DNA of 64,000 nt from Trochalopteron elliotii (lineage: Eukaryota; Chordata; Aves; Passeriformes; Leiothrichidae), in contig JANPWX010000033.1 in assembly GCA_024734555.1 (NCBI GenBank), forward strand, positions 7,815,402 to 7,879,401, written 5' to 3'. The notes beneath the pieces were generated by a model. It did not search any database. It was not told where the DNA came from and saw only the letters and a program-made list of their open reading frames with translations. Positions 48,516-63,486 of this stretch are shown in pieces. Both the position numbers and the translations under genes were made by a program. Within the stretch, counting starts at the first letter, position 1. Every line of letters begins with the position of its first letter.

Positions 48516-51500
48516 GCTCTTATGCTGATTGTTCACAAATGTCACAAAGACATGGACGAGTTGTTTGGAACGGAATAAACGATGAAATCCTGGGAGAGCA
48601 GGTTGCCTTACCAGCTTGTTTGTGCCCACAACAGAAGGCCACAGTTGCCTTTGGCAGGTCCACCAGAAATTATCCATCATTTTACCCTAAATGGTGGCTC
48701 CTATGGGTTTTTCAGAAGGAATGAATTCATTGGCCGGAGTCACTCTCCAATTTATTTTTTTTTTACCGAATGACATTTTCTGACTTAAAATTTTAAACAA
48801 CAAAGCAAGTCACTTTTGGTAGAATGAATATGCATACTTGAAGGATAAGTAGCAGTTTAGTAGTGATTTCAGTGCAATTACCAGAAGGAGAAATAAAATG
48901 AAAATAAAACAACCCCATCCCCCCAGTATGAATTCCCTCAGAGTATGTTTAATTTGGGAGATGAAAAGTTTTCAGTCAAGTGAATGGGTGGTATGTTGGC
49001 TGCTTGCACTGAGGCTGGAGTGGCAGAATATGTGTGGTCTTGGAAGGGAAAAACTTTTATTGTTTAATTGTTTTTATCCTTTTTATCCTTATCCATAATG
49101 AACATGGTGAAAGTAGAAAAGAACAGAGGCACATCTACTGCACTGCCAGGAAGCAGGTGTCCCTACTCGGTTATTTATAGACCACGAGAATGCATATCAT
49201 GGAAATGGGCTGTGAATGGCCAGTGACCCATCTGTTTTATCTGCTGGGTATTGGGACTCATTGTGTGGAAACTGACTTTTTTTAGCTGATGAAATTTGTG
49301 CTTCTGAACAAACCATTAGATGAGTGGCTTTCTGCTGTCCTGTTAGTTCTGAAAATTAGTTGTATGTGGTTTAGGTTTTTTAAACAGGAGGTTCTTGCTG
49401 TAGACCTTTTCTCATTCCTGCTGAGCAAAAAGATTTCTTCTGGCCCTGAGTGCAGCATTCTAGCTTTTAGCTATTTGCAGCTGATTTACTGGTTTTGCCT
49501 GTTTTTTTCATTACAAGTCTAGTGGTTTTTGTGTTTGCTCGTTGTCCCTTTCGGTTTCAGATTAGCTGGAAGAAATATCATTACCTACTTCCCAATACTT
49601 TTCTCCCCTCTCTGCATTAATCTAAGCTTGTGTCCCAGAATTGTGGCTGTCACTGAGAATATGTGAGCTCTGAATGCTTGCTTAGAAATATCCATTTTTT
49701 AGGATCTAGGTCAAAAGCTGATTCAAATGCAATAATTTATAATAAGGAAACTAGGGCAAAACAAACAAACGAAAAGCTCTAAATGCAGCTTTTCAAGTAT
49801 GGAGGTGGGAATAATCCATTACAAACAGAATAGCCAGCACCTCATGACTTAAAAACAAATTACTGTTCTTTACTAAATGAAGTTGTACAGACCTTCTCAA
49901 GCAGCTTTAAGCACTGGTACTTCATTATGGCTCAGTCTTGCATGTTCAATTTCTGCAGAATGGTGACATCTACAACTACTGTTACAGCTTTCAAAGAGCA
50001 GAAATGAACATGGCAAAGAGAAACTGTCTGACCATCCTCAGTTTATATTGGTCTATTGTAGTGTCACTACATAAAGTGAAAATCTGCTCATTGGTGGATG
50101 AATTTCTTGTGATTACACATCAAAACAATTGAAAATATTCATTTGTGTTGTCCATGATAATCTTATAAATAAACTGATCTTGTGCCCCCTCTGTAATTAT
50201 GAGGTTATTGCATCTTTGAGTTGCTGATATTATTAGGTCTCTATTAAAAGTGTATATATGCTGATTACAGTAAAATGTTGAATTTCTTTTCCCTTTGCTT
50301 ACTTGCTTTAGAATTTGAACTTGCTGTGGTGACATTGCTCCTGTTGCTCTGAGGTTGTTACCTGGAGCTAATTGTCTATTGAAATTCTGTACAAATTATG
50401 CCTTCTCTCCCTGGGACATAGGATCTGTCATATTAATTCAAACTGGATTTATTGGGGAATATTTTTATGATTTAAACTAAGTTCCTTAGTTTATTCCCAA
50501 CAATGTTGTGATGGAGAAAGGTATTTAATAGTCAGTGCACAGAAATTGTCCTCCCAGGTGGTAAGGCTTTTAAGATAATGCCATGGTGTACTTTCAGTGG
50601 TTAACACAATTAATCCTCTCTCTGATCTCCTCAAAATACTCAGTGAGGAAGGCAGAGGAGCCTTCTCTAGAGGTGCTGGGATCCTACAGGATCAGCACTT
50701 TCCTTGAGAGGTCAGGATAGTAAAAGGGGTACATAAAGAAAAAAGTTTTTAATGTGTTCTACTTATGAGTAAAACTAGGACATACTTTTTTTTCTGGCCA
50801 CTTATTTATTCAGTAGATACAGATTTGGGTCAGCCAAAGGTATTATATTGCTATTTAATCCTATTTAAATTGTCCAGTTGTGACATAAATAATTTCCACC
50901 TTATGTTTTTGAAACAATGTTATCTTGCTTAGATAGCCATTTAAAGGTTAATATCCCAGCATTTCCTTCAAAGTCAGGTTTTGGTTTAAAGTGTACAAAA
51001 TTGTTTTCCTATCTTGCATTAACCACTGAACTGAAAATATCCTTCATTTACACAGCAATATTTGCAATGCTTCTTTTGGGGGAAGCTACAAACAATTCAA
51101 AGCTTCAAAGTAAATCTGCTTTAATGTGTTTAAAAACATGCAAGATATTCCTTGATGGGAAATAGAACACTTCTATATTATTATGTAATATTATGTAAGG
51201 ATAAAGGAGCTGAGGAAAAAGGAGACTGACTCATCACCAAGAAAGCTGATGGAAGAAACATTTGCTCCTTTTCTCCATCACAAGAGTTTTGTGGATAACC
51301 GTATTGTGAGATGCTGAAATACAACAAGTGGGGAACATGTCTCTATTTTTAGAGAAAATTCCACACATAAATTTTTTCATTCCATCGTCCTGACTTTTGC
51401 ACAGAGATCACTTTGCTTCTCTGAGCCATACATTTTAAATGTTTTTGTAAAGGCAGGGTAAATTTGGTTCACACTGATTGCACATACAGGAATGCTCATC

Positions 51501-54500
51501 GGCTGGAAGAGAAGGAAGTGATGTGGAAGAGTTAGGAGTTACAGCCAGGTTAGGTTCTGGGCATGTGCTGCAGCATCTTTCCCTTCCACTTAGTGACTTT
51601 TCACCTATTTAAAGTGATGGCAATTTTCAGCACTGAGGTGCAAATTCAAAGCCATTGAATTTAATCCATGGTCCCAGTGCTGAGGCAGTGGCATAAAAGT
51701 GGTTGGTAAAAAGATTCTTCTGTTTGTGTTGTTGTACAAGGAGTTGGTTCATCACAAGTGATTCCTTTTCAAGCCTTTCTTCAAAATCTCATACAGGAAA
51801 AAATCACATGAATTTAAAACTTACATAGGAGAATGAAATTACAAACTCAGGTATGACTTTGGGAATGGCAGCCAAAACCTGAGCAATCTTATTTGAGCTC
51901 TGTGTGGAGAGGAAAGGAGAGGGATACTCTTTCTGTACCTGCTCTCTATCCTTTGTTTTTACTTCCCTCCAGAAATTTGCAGGCAGGCTATGGCAATGAT
52001 GTAATTGTAAACTTTTAAAGACCAAGACGATACAACTCTACTTACAAACTTAGAATGCTTTTAAGTAGATGGTAAGGGTCAGAGAATATGCCCACAGCCT
52101 TCACAAACTGATTAAAAAAGCATCAGGAGAAATGAAGCAATCCCAGTGCTGCATTTGACAAAGCAGAACACTTCAAAACTCCAGGCAGTCAACTGAAATG
52201 TTGGTCTCTATTCAGAAATGGTTTGAGATGTAGTTTTTCACCAGAGTGAGGGGAGGAGGGAGGCATCATGTGTTGTCTGTTTTGCTTGTGTGTGCACTTC
52301 AGAGTACTTGAAGGCAGTTCATGTGCACACATGCTGTGGCTGCATGGCTGTTAGGTTCTGTAAATGTTCCCATGCCCCAGCTGATTAGTCTGGTAAAGAC
52401 CTAAATAAGGGGATTTCTTCAGTGCTATCTGTGCTCTGCCTAATTTATTTTTGCTGCTTATTGTGACTGTCTCTGAAGGGTTAAATGTGCTATTCTTAGC
52501 TCTGTTTCTTTCCCTGCTTGTTCTACCTCTGATGCAATGCAGTGCTGGAACTGTAATGCATTGTCAGTTTACATCATATTACACCAGTAACAATTTTTAA
52601 ATCAGCACGAGGTAATGTGATTTGTTTTCCTTTCCTGTGGTTAGATGCCTACTAAGTAATCAAGGCTGCATGCTAATGACTCAAGAGTAGTTACAGATCA
52701 TACCTTGACAAAGTAATTTGATGTGGACACTATGTGGATAGCTTCTCAAATAGTTTTTGTGTAAACAATGTAAATATATCTGTGCACTGGAAATCTTCAA
52801 CCCAGTTTTGAATGTAGTTTCCATGCAGAATCAAACTAAAATAACTTCGTTATGCTTAATGTAACTTTGGATTATTACATGTAGGATAAACTTTATTTTT
52901 CAAAATAATGCAGTTGACTAGAATGATCTGTTTTCCTTGATGTTCTATCCAATGGATTCTCTCAAAATATTAGTACAGATGGTGGGAATTTTTCTATATA
53001 ATGGCTAGAATTTTTCTCTGAGGACAGATATATCCCAGTCATATGTTTGGTATCATTCTGAACTTGCTTTTTTGACAGTTGGACAGAACCACAGAGATTT
53101 TTTCCTTAGTTCATGCAGCAGGATTTAAAATGAAGTGTCCAGCCAGGAAATATTATAGATGAGTGTTCTAGATCCAACTGAGAAACTGCAGTTGGAGGCC
53201 TGGATTTTAAACTTAGCCTGAGACAATGTTATTTGATTTGAGCGCAATTTAAGGTCTCAGTGAATCATTTCACTGCTGCCTACAGAAGTGTAAGAGACTT
53301 GAAGAGTGGCATTTACACCACATAGGAACGGAAGAATTCTCACTGTGTGGAATTAGTTCCAATGAATCTATAAGCAACCTGTATGGAAAGACAATTTTAA
53401 CGAGCTTAGTCATCCCTGTGCTGCAGTTGGAAGGCATGGTAACTGCTGAAATAGCTGGCTGGAGTCGAGTTTACCTTTCCCATGGAACAAGGTACAGCTT
53501 GCAGTCGCTCTGTGCTTATGCAAGACTGCTGTTCTTGAGTGACATACAGCATTTGTTAGGTAATTACCATGCAAGGCAATGTATGGAGCTGCTTTTTGTC
53601 TCCTTGAGTAGTTTTAGCATCCTTTGACTTTTAGACCATCTTTCCATCCATTTTAGAGAGTGGATTATATCCCGCTGTTCCCTTTCCTGTTCTCCAAGGG
53701 AGGTCGAACACTGGGATGCTGTTCAGCTTGATAAGAGTAGTCATAGAGGAATTTTGGGATTTAGCCAGAGCTTTAACTATTCAGAAGCTCTTGTGAATGA
53801 AGTAAATTATCCTGAGCATATGACACTTCAAGAGGAGCATTTTATACAGTGACGTACTCAATGCTAAGAATAGCCATGACTTCATAGAGTTAGATTAACA
53901 ATCACGTGCTCCAGAGGTGATGGATGTACAGTCCTTCAGAGTGCACGTCCTTCTGGAGGATGTGTTGGGTTCTCTGCATTCTCTGGAGTCACTGGAATGT
54001 ATCTGTGTGTGACAATTGTCAGTGTGTTTATTTACCTGCTGCAGGGCATGGTTTGAGACATGGCTTTGTAGGCTGAGTCTGCATCTTGATCTAAGTGAAC
54101 AACTGTCAAATCAGACCTTATTTTAAATCAGATTGTCATGACCCGTGCCCTTTTCTGCAGGAATACACAAAAAGTAATTTCAGTATGAGAAATGTAAGGG
54201 AAACAACTCCTTTCTGCAGTAAACTTGTTGGTGCAGTTTATCACTAAAGTATCTGCTGAGTTTATAGATGATTAATCATTTGCCTTTTAAAGAAGAAATT
54301 TATTACCTTTTTACTCTTTCTTTTAGAAATTGAATGCTTCATACTATAATGTTTATACATTCAGTTAGAATTTTGACTTAATGTTCTGTCTTATTATAAG
54401 CTAGTGTCTTTTATGGATCTATATGTAAAATCAAAGGCTCCACATCTGTGCTGATTTGTCAGATCTAGTGTGTGTTTATTCCTCACCTTCATAAAATTAA

Positions 54501-57500
54501 CTTATTTGGAAAACAATCTGAGAAAATACTATTCACTTATCCCTAGAAACCGAGTTTTATTCCTGCTTATGCTTTCGTCTCTCAGCAGTCTAAGTGCCTT
54601 AATTGATCATCTTGATATGAGGTTTAACTCAGCAGTCAATTGACCTTCAGGGAGTGAAATACACTTTTGTTTACTCAACTGCTGTTGTGCTGGTGAAGAC
54701 ATTGGACCTGCCAATTCTCTACTGCATTGAGTTAACAATTCACAGACAAAACACAGGTATAGATCAAGGTAAAATGCAGATTATCTCAAAGCTTCTAAGA
54801 GAAATATGAAGGCTAACATGTGTTGAAAGTATCAAACCTTCATGGACCTAGTCTGGTTGCTTGAATAAAAGAAAAATTATCAAAAGAAAAATTATTAAAG
54901 TTATTCAGCACTCTTGCCTAATGTGATGGGGTATATTTAGGGTATATACACTACGCTGTGTGCATGACAAGATATATTTTGAGATAGTACAGTTTTTATA
55001 TAGATAATTTGGGTGATCTCTTAAGGAATAGAAGTCTTTGTCATTCAGAGGATGTTCTTTTTTTTCTTCAGAACATGCCCCACTAAGATTCTTGGAGGAC
55101 ATTTCTCTTGGGGGTCTCTCTATCCTCCTATAGTCTCTTCAGTAATACTGAAGTCAGAAGTGCCTGTGTGATGATGGTGATGTTTTAATGACTATAAATC
55201 AAGAGAAACTGGCTATGCTAAACAGCAAAGGATTGTCAGCATCAGGGAAATTTGCCCTTTTCAAATACTATAGTGTTTGTCAGGGCACAGGACTGGTGTA
55301 AGTGAAACAGATGTTCTAGATGAGCTGAGATGAGCATCTGTAAATATCCTTATGCAGCTGTGCATGCTGATGACTGGTGGAGCTGATAAAGGTTTGCAGA
55401 AGGTAAGGCACCAACAGAACCCTTGTAAATTATAGGAAGATGTTTTCAAAATAATGAAGGGTTAAAATGACCTGCTTAAACTCCACGCCTCCTCTCTGAA
55501 AACTAAGCCAAATCCTCGTTCAGAGCATTAAGATGTCCCTGTGCCATCCCCAAAATGAGATTATTTAGAAAAAAATTCACCCCTTTCCACCTTATAACTT
55601 ACTCCTGAAGTAAACAGCAGTGTAGGGATTAATGTTATTAAAAAACATTTTATTCAGCTGGGGTAAGAATGAAAGCTGAAAATTCTGCAAAGATTAAACG
55701 AGTCTATTTTTCATTTTGTTTTTGAACCTTGAAATGTTTGGGATGAACAGCTCTGTTCAAGGATGAATGTTGATAACCAGCACAGATGAGAAGTCAGTTG
55801 GTAAAAAATACGATGTTTCAAGTTTTCAGACTTGCGTCAAGGAGAACTTGGAACCATGAAACAAATCTGTGAGCTAGGACAACAGTGAGATCACTAAGGT
55901 TAAGTGCTTATTGCTTTAACACTTGGGGTGAATATAAACCCAGTGTGTTTTGACATTTTTAGAAGAATATAAATATTGTATTCAGTATCTGCTCCTTGGG
56001 ATAGTGTAAGAAAATGCTGTTTGTCCTGCAAATACTAACATTTTTTGGATTTTGACAGGAGAGTCTGTGGAAAGGTGAAGGCAATACAAGGTAAACACAG
56101 ATGGAGTAGCTCCTGAACCCTTGTCCTGTGTTGTGTACCTTGGAACAGGGCATTTGTTCCCCACCCAGCAAGGCAGGCAAAAAAAGAAAGTCTTATCTTT
56201 TTGGTTATCTTCCATCATTTTAGCTTTCTGGCTAAAATCAAGAAAGCAAGAGATCTGTCTGATCTTTGCAGATGAAAGATAAGATCTGGCAGGCTTTAAA
56301 CTGGAGCAATATTCTTGTTCCTACATATATCACAGTTATTTTGGAATCTGTGTGATAGAAAGGACTGGTGGGAACAGAAATAGTTGTGTGAGGGTAGATA
56401 GCATACAGCCGTCTGCCAAGTGAGATTACAGTTAATTGGCTTATAAAAATTAAGCAATTGTATATTAATTCCAGAAAGTGGCTCTGGGACTGATTTTTTT
56501 CAAAAAGTTGGTGAAATAACTTCAGATGTTTATATTTTTTACATTATTCTTATATATAATTGTTGCTTAAAAGCCCCCAGTCCTGCATGTGTTTGAATGT
56601 TGCTGAATATTTGTACTGTATGTAGATGGTCAGGTAAAACAAAACAGGATATTTATAGTTCAAAATATATACTTGAGCATATATTTGACTGTCTCATGAG
56701 TTTCAGAAGTTTAATACTTGTGTTGATATATCAGATCTTGTTTAGCAGATGGTAATTAAAAAGGTAGTTGACCTCAATGCAAAGAATGTCATTAATGTAA
56801 GCAAAGATTTAAGTTGTATCCATTTAAGTTGCTCTAATGAAGTCATATTTATGAAGCCATTCCAATAAATCATAGAAGACTCTTTATTTGGAAAAAATAC
56901 CTTTTATTTTCTTTTTATATTTCTTAATGATTATTATACAGTTCATCAGAGAGGATGCACCTGTGTGCATAAAAAATTAAAGTGCATTTAGGTATCTATG
57001 TTCAAATACCAAAACAACACAAATCTTAGTGCAAGTTACTTATGTCACTGAATGTCAGTGGAACTGTCTTGAATGTTGACCCAGCTTGGAATGATCAGAG
57101 AGCAGCAACACTGCAAGGCAGGTCTTCAGTCAGCTCCTCCTCCCAGGTGTAACTGAGGCTCCCACCTGTAGGATCCACTTAATCTCAGCCTCTGAACTCA
57201 AAATTTTTTCTCTAAGCAACTTTGAATATATTCTGTGTCACTTGGAGAGCCAAGAGCTTCTCAGTCCTTGACCTCTCTTTGCAGAATTCATACAGGAATT
57301 ATTTTCTTTCGTCTCATTAGGACAGGAGGGAAGAATAGGATTCTTGACAGTAATTGTTTTGGGAAAAGACATCTTTAAACCTGTATCTTTTGACCATAAA
57401 GAAACCACCACAAACAAAAGTCATGTCTCCTCCTAAGGATTAATCCCATGAGTAACCTTGCAAGTAGAGAAGAGAGCAGACAACTCCTGTGTTTCTAGCC

Positions 57501-60500
57501 ACCTGAAAAAACCCCTTGAATCCTTCCTCTTCCACCCAGTTTGACTCCCCCTGCCCTAAGAAACATTTCTTTTAGGTTTCAGAGCTACCCATCAGTCAGA
57601 CAAGAGTTTAGAGGTAGGTGAAATAGCATTTGCTTTTCTTGGGAAGACATTTCAGAACTATGGTAGTTGATTTGGATATCAGTTCTTGGAAATGTGGTCA
57701 GCTGGGTAAGCTAAGCCTGCATTTTAGGTAGGAGAAAAATTTGTTTTAATATGTTATTTTATTTTAAAAGCCCTTTTGACTTGCTCATTGTTTCCACCAG
57801 TGAGACTAAGTCAAGGTTTGAAAATACAATTGAATGAAACTAATTAGATCTGCTAGTAATCACAGTTGTGATTATTATCACTGCAGCCTCAAATTCTCCT
57901 TGGGCAGGGAAAAGCAAGAGGCATTCTTTCTACAGAAAGCAAAAAATGGGGTTCCTTTGGAGCAAGAGCAGATAAAATGCAGGACCTAGAATCACCATGA
58001 TAATTGCACTTTAAAGAGAACTCATACTCAAGTGGCTCAATAGCATTTCTGTATATGAACAAAAGCCCTGTAGCCTGCATGGCAGAAATAGGTGACAGAA
58101 GGCTCTGACTCATCATGTGGAACTGTAATTTAAGTTCAAGGGGGATTTTTCTATCTTGGATCTATTCCTACTGGCTCAGATGTCTCATAAGCCTTTAGCA
58201 CCTAGTTTTAATAGAGCCAGTGCCTTCAATTGAGAGATGGGTTGGATGCAGGGAGCAAAATACTATTCGTCTTAAAAATATCTTCCAGCTAGAGCTGAGG
58301 TAACTTTGCGCTGATAAGAAGCTTCCACTGACCTTTACTAAATTTGATTTTCTAGATTTAGAAAAGTCTCAGCTCCCAAAGAATTTGCTTAGTGAAGCAC
58401 TGAGAAGCAGATGCACTGTAGGCATCTCGGTGCTTCCCACTCAGCACAACTTTCTTTTAGCAAACAAGTTCTGCCAATGAACAATGTGTGAGGGGTCACT
58501 ACTGGCTCTTATCAGTCATAAGTAGTAATATTTTTCATGTTAAAACAAATTTTATATAAAATAACAATATTCCATGAAAGATTGTTTTACAACTAATACT
58601 AATATTGGTAAAGAAAAGTAGCTCACCTGTCTTAAAAATTCATAGGGTATTTTTCTAATTATTATTTTCAAACTTAACAAGTCTGTCCAGACCCTTGAAT
58701 ACCTAATACATGAGTATTGTTTCACCTAAAGATCAAAATTATAGTCATCTCTAACTTCAACCAGTTTTTGGTAAAAATTGGAAAATATTCATCAGCTATG
58801 TACACAGGGCTCTTTTAGGTATATAAAATCTATATAAAGGTAGATGAAGGTAGGCCACCTCAAATGTGGGGGCACATAGGATGTTCCAAGTGAGGCAAGA
58901 GCAAAATTAGTGTTGTCATTATACACTTCCAAAATCTGAGCATCCTTTAGGTACACTGATAAAAGGTAGTAACTGCTTGTCTGGGAGGCTCATCACACTG
59001 TCCATAACAGATACATGAGGCAGATTTGTATGGCTTAGGGTGACTGAAGAGGAGGCTTCAAATGGTATTTTAAAAAAAATCTGGTTTGTAAAGGGTTACT
59101 GCTTTAGTTACTAAATTCAGTGAGGGTTAGGAGATCATATCTTGGCCCTAAATAAATAGTGGCAATTTTTGACCGTTCCTTTTCTGCTGTAGGCACTAGT
59201 GAAAGAGCTGTACTGGCCGTGCAGTGGTCAGGTGTTTCCTTGGGTGTTCCTAGAAGATTTTATTAGAAATATACTAATATTTCCCAATTTCTGATGGAGG
59301 AGTGCAGCGGGGGAAGAAGAGAGGCAGTCTTAAACTAGTATTTACCTGATTCAGTTCCCTGAAGCCCAGGCCTTGTGCAGGCAGCTCAGTGTGTAATGGG
59401 ATTGGTACTGACATGGTCTGCACAGGACTGCACTGCTGTGACACAGATCTTTGTTAATAGAGCTGCCTTAATTAAAAAGTACAGAGTTCATTATGAAATT
59501 CTGTTTTGACCCTTAGAAGTAGATTTGACTAAAAAAGATTTTCTCTTGGGAGCTGCATAGAAGAGTTTGGAAATACATCTGAAGATTAATTTGATATGGG
59601 AAACTGATTACAAAAGAGGCAGAGACAATCCTGGTGAATCCTGAATAGCTCTGATATTCAGAGGTGAGGAGGAAAGGGGCAGTTCTGGCTGAGCAGTCCC
59701 TGGGGTGTTCCCTCCTTGCTGGGGGTTGTTTGCAGAGAAGCTGAAGTGCTGTAACAGCCTCAAGCTCCACTCAGTGATGTTGCCTCCTCTTTTTTTCCAT
59801 GGCAGCTAGCTCATGTCCTTTGCAAAACTGAGAGTAGCTTAAGGCCATCATTTCATGCATGACTTGGTAAATTGTGCAAGAAAGAGCACTGCCAAAGGAG
59901 GAGCTATGCCAGTTTTCAATAAGAGGGCCATCTGTGACAAAATGTTTTAGCAACTTTGAAAACAATTGAGTTCTTTCCCATTTTTACTTTGATTTCATTT
60001 AGCATGTAAGTAACTTTACAGCCTCCCAAGAGTAAATTTATGTTACTGTATCCTTGTTTGCTATGCATTAAGTTTTTGTTGAGTCCAGTGGTTTCATTTC
60101 AGACCTGATCCTGTGTGGTACTGAAAAATGACTTTGCATCAATGTCACTTTTGATTCCTGTTGGACACATTTGTCAGGGTAGGTGAAATTCAGATATTGA
60201 TGGATGATAAGAAGCATATAAATAAATTGTTAGTAGTTACAGCAATAGTACAAGGAAAAGTAAAAGTAGTTTATTGATGGAATTAAAACAATTTTAAATT
60301 TAAAGAATTCCAAGTGAGCTTCTCTCCCTTAACCTAGCCTGTAATATCTCATTACCATTTTGTTTCATTAAACTTAGGAAGCTGTTGCAATGGAGTTTTC
60401 ACATAGCAAGGATTATTGAGGAAATCTGCCATTTGTTTGAGAGACCTCTCAAATTGTCTCAAACTTTTGCAAAGAAGACTACCTCCACTGATAGCAGAGT

Positions 60501-63032
60501 GGCAATAATGGGACCTCTAATACAGTATTTTTAAACTAATTTTGGTGTAATTTCATGACACGAGTTTTGGTTTTTTAAAGTGCACGGTTAAACTTAGCTT
60601 ACTTAACTGCACTTTCTAAAAGCAAGAGGAATATTATAGAGTTGGTTTCTGGAATCTGGAGGTTTAGTTTGACTTTAATTTAGCTGTCTAACATCCTGAG
60701 GTTAAGCATCTTTCAGCTGGTACAGTAAAGCAAATAGAGAGGAAGTTAGTGTCACTCACTAAGGAGACAGAGACAGAAATCTACCTTGTGCCCATCAGAC
60801 CCTGCTTTGGAAACACTGCTTGCACCTGATAATTTGGCTGCGTGTTTCTCTTGGCAAGTGCTCTCTGCAACAGGTCATTTTCAGAAAAAGGAAACCTTTC
60901 TGTAATTTGACGTTATTTTAAGAAGAAACAGAGTACGAAGAAAGTTCCTGACCTTTAAATATGTGTTTATGTAGGAGGCAGGCCTGGTAGGGAAAACTTC
61001 AGGTGGAAAATATCCTCAGAATGCATGATTCCAAACTTCTTGAACTTGTGTTGTAGCTGCTTTGAGACAAGTGAGAGCTGCCCATGTGGAGAAGGCAATC
61101 ATTTAGGGATAAATCCACCTGCCTTCCAGAATAAGTGTTGTCCATGAAGATGCTCAATGCCCCACGTGCATGGATATTAGTGTTTCTTACAGTGCTTTTG
61201 AAGTGTTCCCCTACACAAAATTTACAAGAGTTAGACACTTAAATGCAGATTTTGTTTTCTTGTTTCTGCTTAGTGAAATTGACTTCTTATCAGGTTTTCA
61301 GCTCTTTAATTTAAAACTGTGCAAATATACCTGGAGATGGAGTGTGAATGTCTGTTAAAGCAGCAGTCCTAATTTTGCAGCATTTGGTCAATTCTGTAGG
61401 CAGTAATCTGCTTGAATTTGGCGAAGCTTTTGGGAAGACTGTGTATGTATTGCCAAGATTGTGTTTGCACAAACTTTTAATATGTTCTATTCTAATTCTA
61501 ATTCGTAAATTTGGACTGTTTTATCGTGATATTTCACAAAATTTTATGAGATTAATTGAGGAAAAATATTTGGAAATAACGCTAAACTCTTTCTAAATTT
61601 AGATTAATGGGAATCATATAGCTCAGAAATTAGAAATTGTGGGTATTTCTTGTATTGGTCTTTCACACCATTAGACTCAGTGTAGTGTACACAGTATGTT
61701 GTATACTAAGTATTTCCCAAAACCACCATGTCCCTTTTCATATCTTAAACGCAGGTTAATGTTAGAGCTGCAATTTTTCACCATTGTGAATTTCACTTGC
61801 ATTTGAGGATTTTGAATCTGTTTCTGCTGCAGTTCCAGTAATTCTTCTGAATGATAACACTGAAATAACCCTTACACAAAGATGGAACTGCAACCTCATC
61901 TCCAGTAACCGGGACAAACATCACTGTAATATTTACAGGGGGAAAATGTTCATCCAGGGTGAAATGCAGAGATGCATTAAAACGTCAAACATTAAAAAAA
62001 AAAAAAAGGCAGTTGAAGCTGCTTAATTGCTTTGCTTAGAAAGACTAATGTAATGTCTGAAGAAGTAATCCCTAAATAAGTTAGGAGGTGAGATCTTTCA
62101 AAGGAGGAAAGAAACCCAGGCATAGACCTATCAGGGAATTCAATGATGAGACTGTCAAGAGCAGTAAAGTTGATGTGTTGTTAAATGTCTTTGGGAGAGA
62201 TTTCTTGGTGTTCTGTGTCTTAATGCAGTGAAAAGCAACCTTCAGCGGGTGAACACTTGGCATTATTCTATTGGAACCCAAAAGTTTCCTCTGGCATAGG
62301 AGTGGGGGGTCTGTCAAAATGTGTGACTTTGCCTTGCTCTGAAGTATTCAGTGTAGGAAGGAAGATGGCTGTGAAGGATGGAGCACGGAGGAGGCCATCC
62401 CTCTGTGGTACTTAGCTGGCACATTCATTTGTGCAAAACCAAATAAGTTGTGGCAGCTGGAGCAGGATGGTGGAAAGGAAAAAGCAGGAGAGCAATGGAG
62501 TGAGGGATGGAGTGAAGGCACAGTATTGTGTGTGGGGGGGAAGTTTTTGGTGGGCTGTGGTGTGGGCATAGAGGCAAGAATTGCTCTAAGGACAGGTGGG
62601 TCTGACACCAGAGCTGTGAGAGGGGAATGGGAGATGGAGAAACAGGCTCCAGGCTTTGAAATGGAAAGGAGGATGGAACAGCAGGGATACCCAGATGGAG
62701 CTAACTTCTACAGAGCTTTTTTGTGATATTTGGCTGCTGTCTGGAGCTTTTAGGGCTGCTTTTAGTATGTAAGCTGCTGCTCCACATTCATTCCCCTGAG
62801 CCCCACGGCAGGGATTTCTGGTTGACAGCGCCTGCATCAAGGGAAAGGAGAACACTCTGGGGTTTCCCGGGCTACCAACCTTTCGCTGGGGATGTTACTG
62901 GGGGGAGAGCGCTCGAGTTTGCCACTCCTGTGCCCCAAACCCGGTGTTCTCGCCGTTCCCCCAGATCTGACACCCCCTCCCCCGACTGCCTGCGTCTGAC
63001 TCATTCGCTGGTGCTTGTGCAAGCAGAGCGGG

Positions 63033-63070
63033 GCGGGGGGGTGGGGGGGGGGGGTGGGGGGAGGGGGGGG
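63033..63070 (+). repeat. G-rich tract
   Basis: Many runs of four to nine G separated by single T, A or C. It would be expected to fold into G-quadruplexes, and it lies just before the N gap. Confidence 0.9.
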
Positions 63071-63086
63071 CACCCGGTTTGTCGGC

Positions 63087-63486
63087 NNNNNNNNNNNNNN
63101 NNNNNNNNNNNNNNNNNNNNNNNNNNNNNNNNNNNNNNNNNNNNNNNNNNNNNNNNNNNNNNNNNNNNNNNNNNNNNNNNNNNNNNNNNNNNNNNNNNNN
63201 NNNNNNNNNNNNNNNNNNNNNNNNNNNNNNNNNNNNNNNNNNNNNNNNNNNNNNNNNNNNNNNNNNNNNNNNNNNNNNNNNNNNNNNNNNNNNNNNNNNN
63301 NNNNNNNNNNNNNNNNNNNNNNNNNNNNNNNNNNNNNNNNNNNNNNNNNNNNNNNNNNNNNNNNNNNNNNNNNNNNNNNNNNNNNNNNNNNNNNNNNNNN
63401 NNNNNNNNNNNNNNNNNNNNNNNNNNNNNNNNNNNNNNNNNNNNNNNNNNNNNNNNNNNNNNNNNNNNNNNNNNNNNNNNNNNNNN
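63087..63486. other. Assembly gap (400 N)
   Basis: Exactly 400 undetermined bases inside the CpG island. All long frames crossing it consist mostly of X and are not genes. Confidence 0.99.

Larger units (their letters stand above)
35100..62840. other. Intergenic DNA, no gene recognised
   Basis: About 27.7 kb without any supportable coding exon. Contents: a GC-richer stretch at 37,900-38,300, a run of 28 A at 41,769-41,796, a 25-nt tandem duplication at 44,142-44,191, an 18-nt tandem repeat at 48,477-48,515, and an enhancer-like stretch at about 52,430-52,690. The longest clean open frame (47,965-48,495, minus, 176 codons) looks like chance. Confidence 0.55.
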
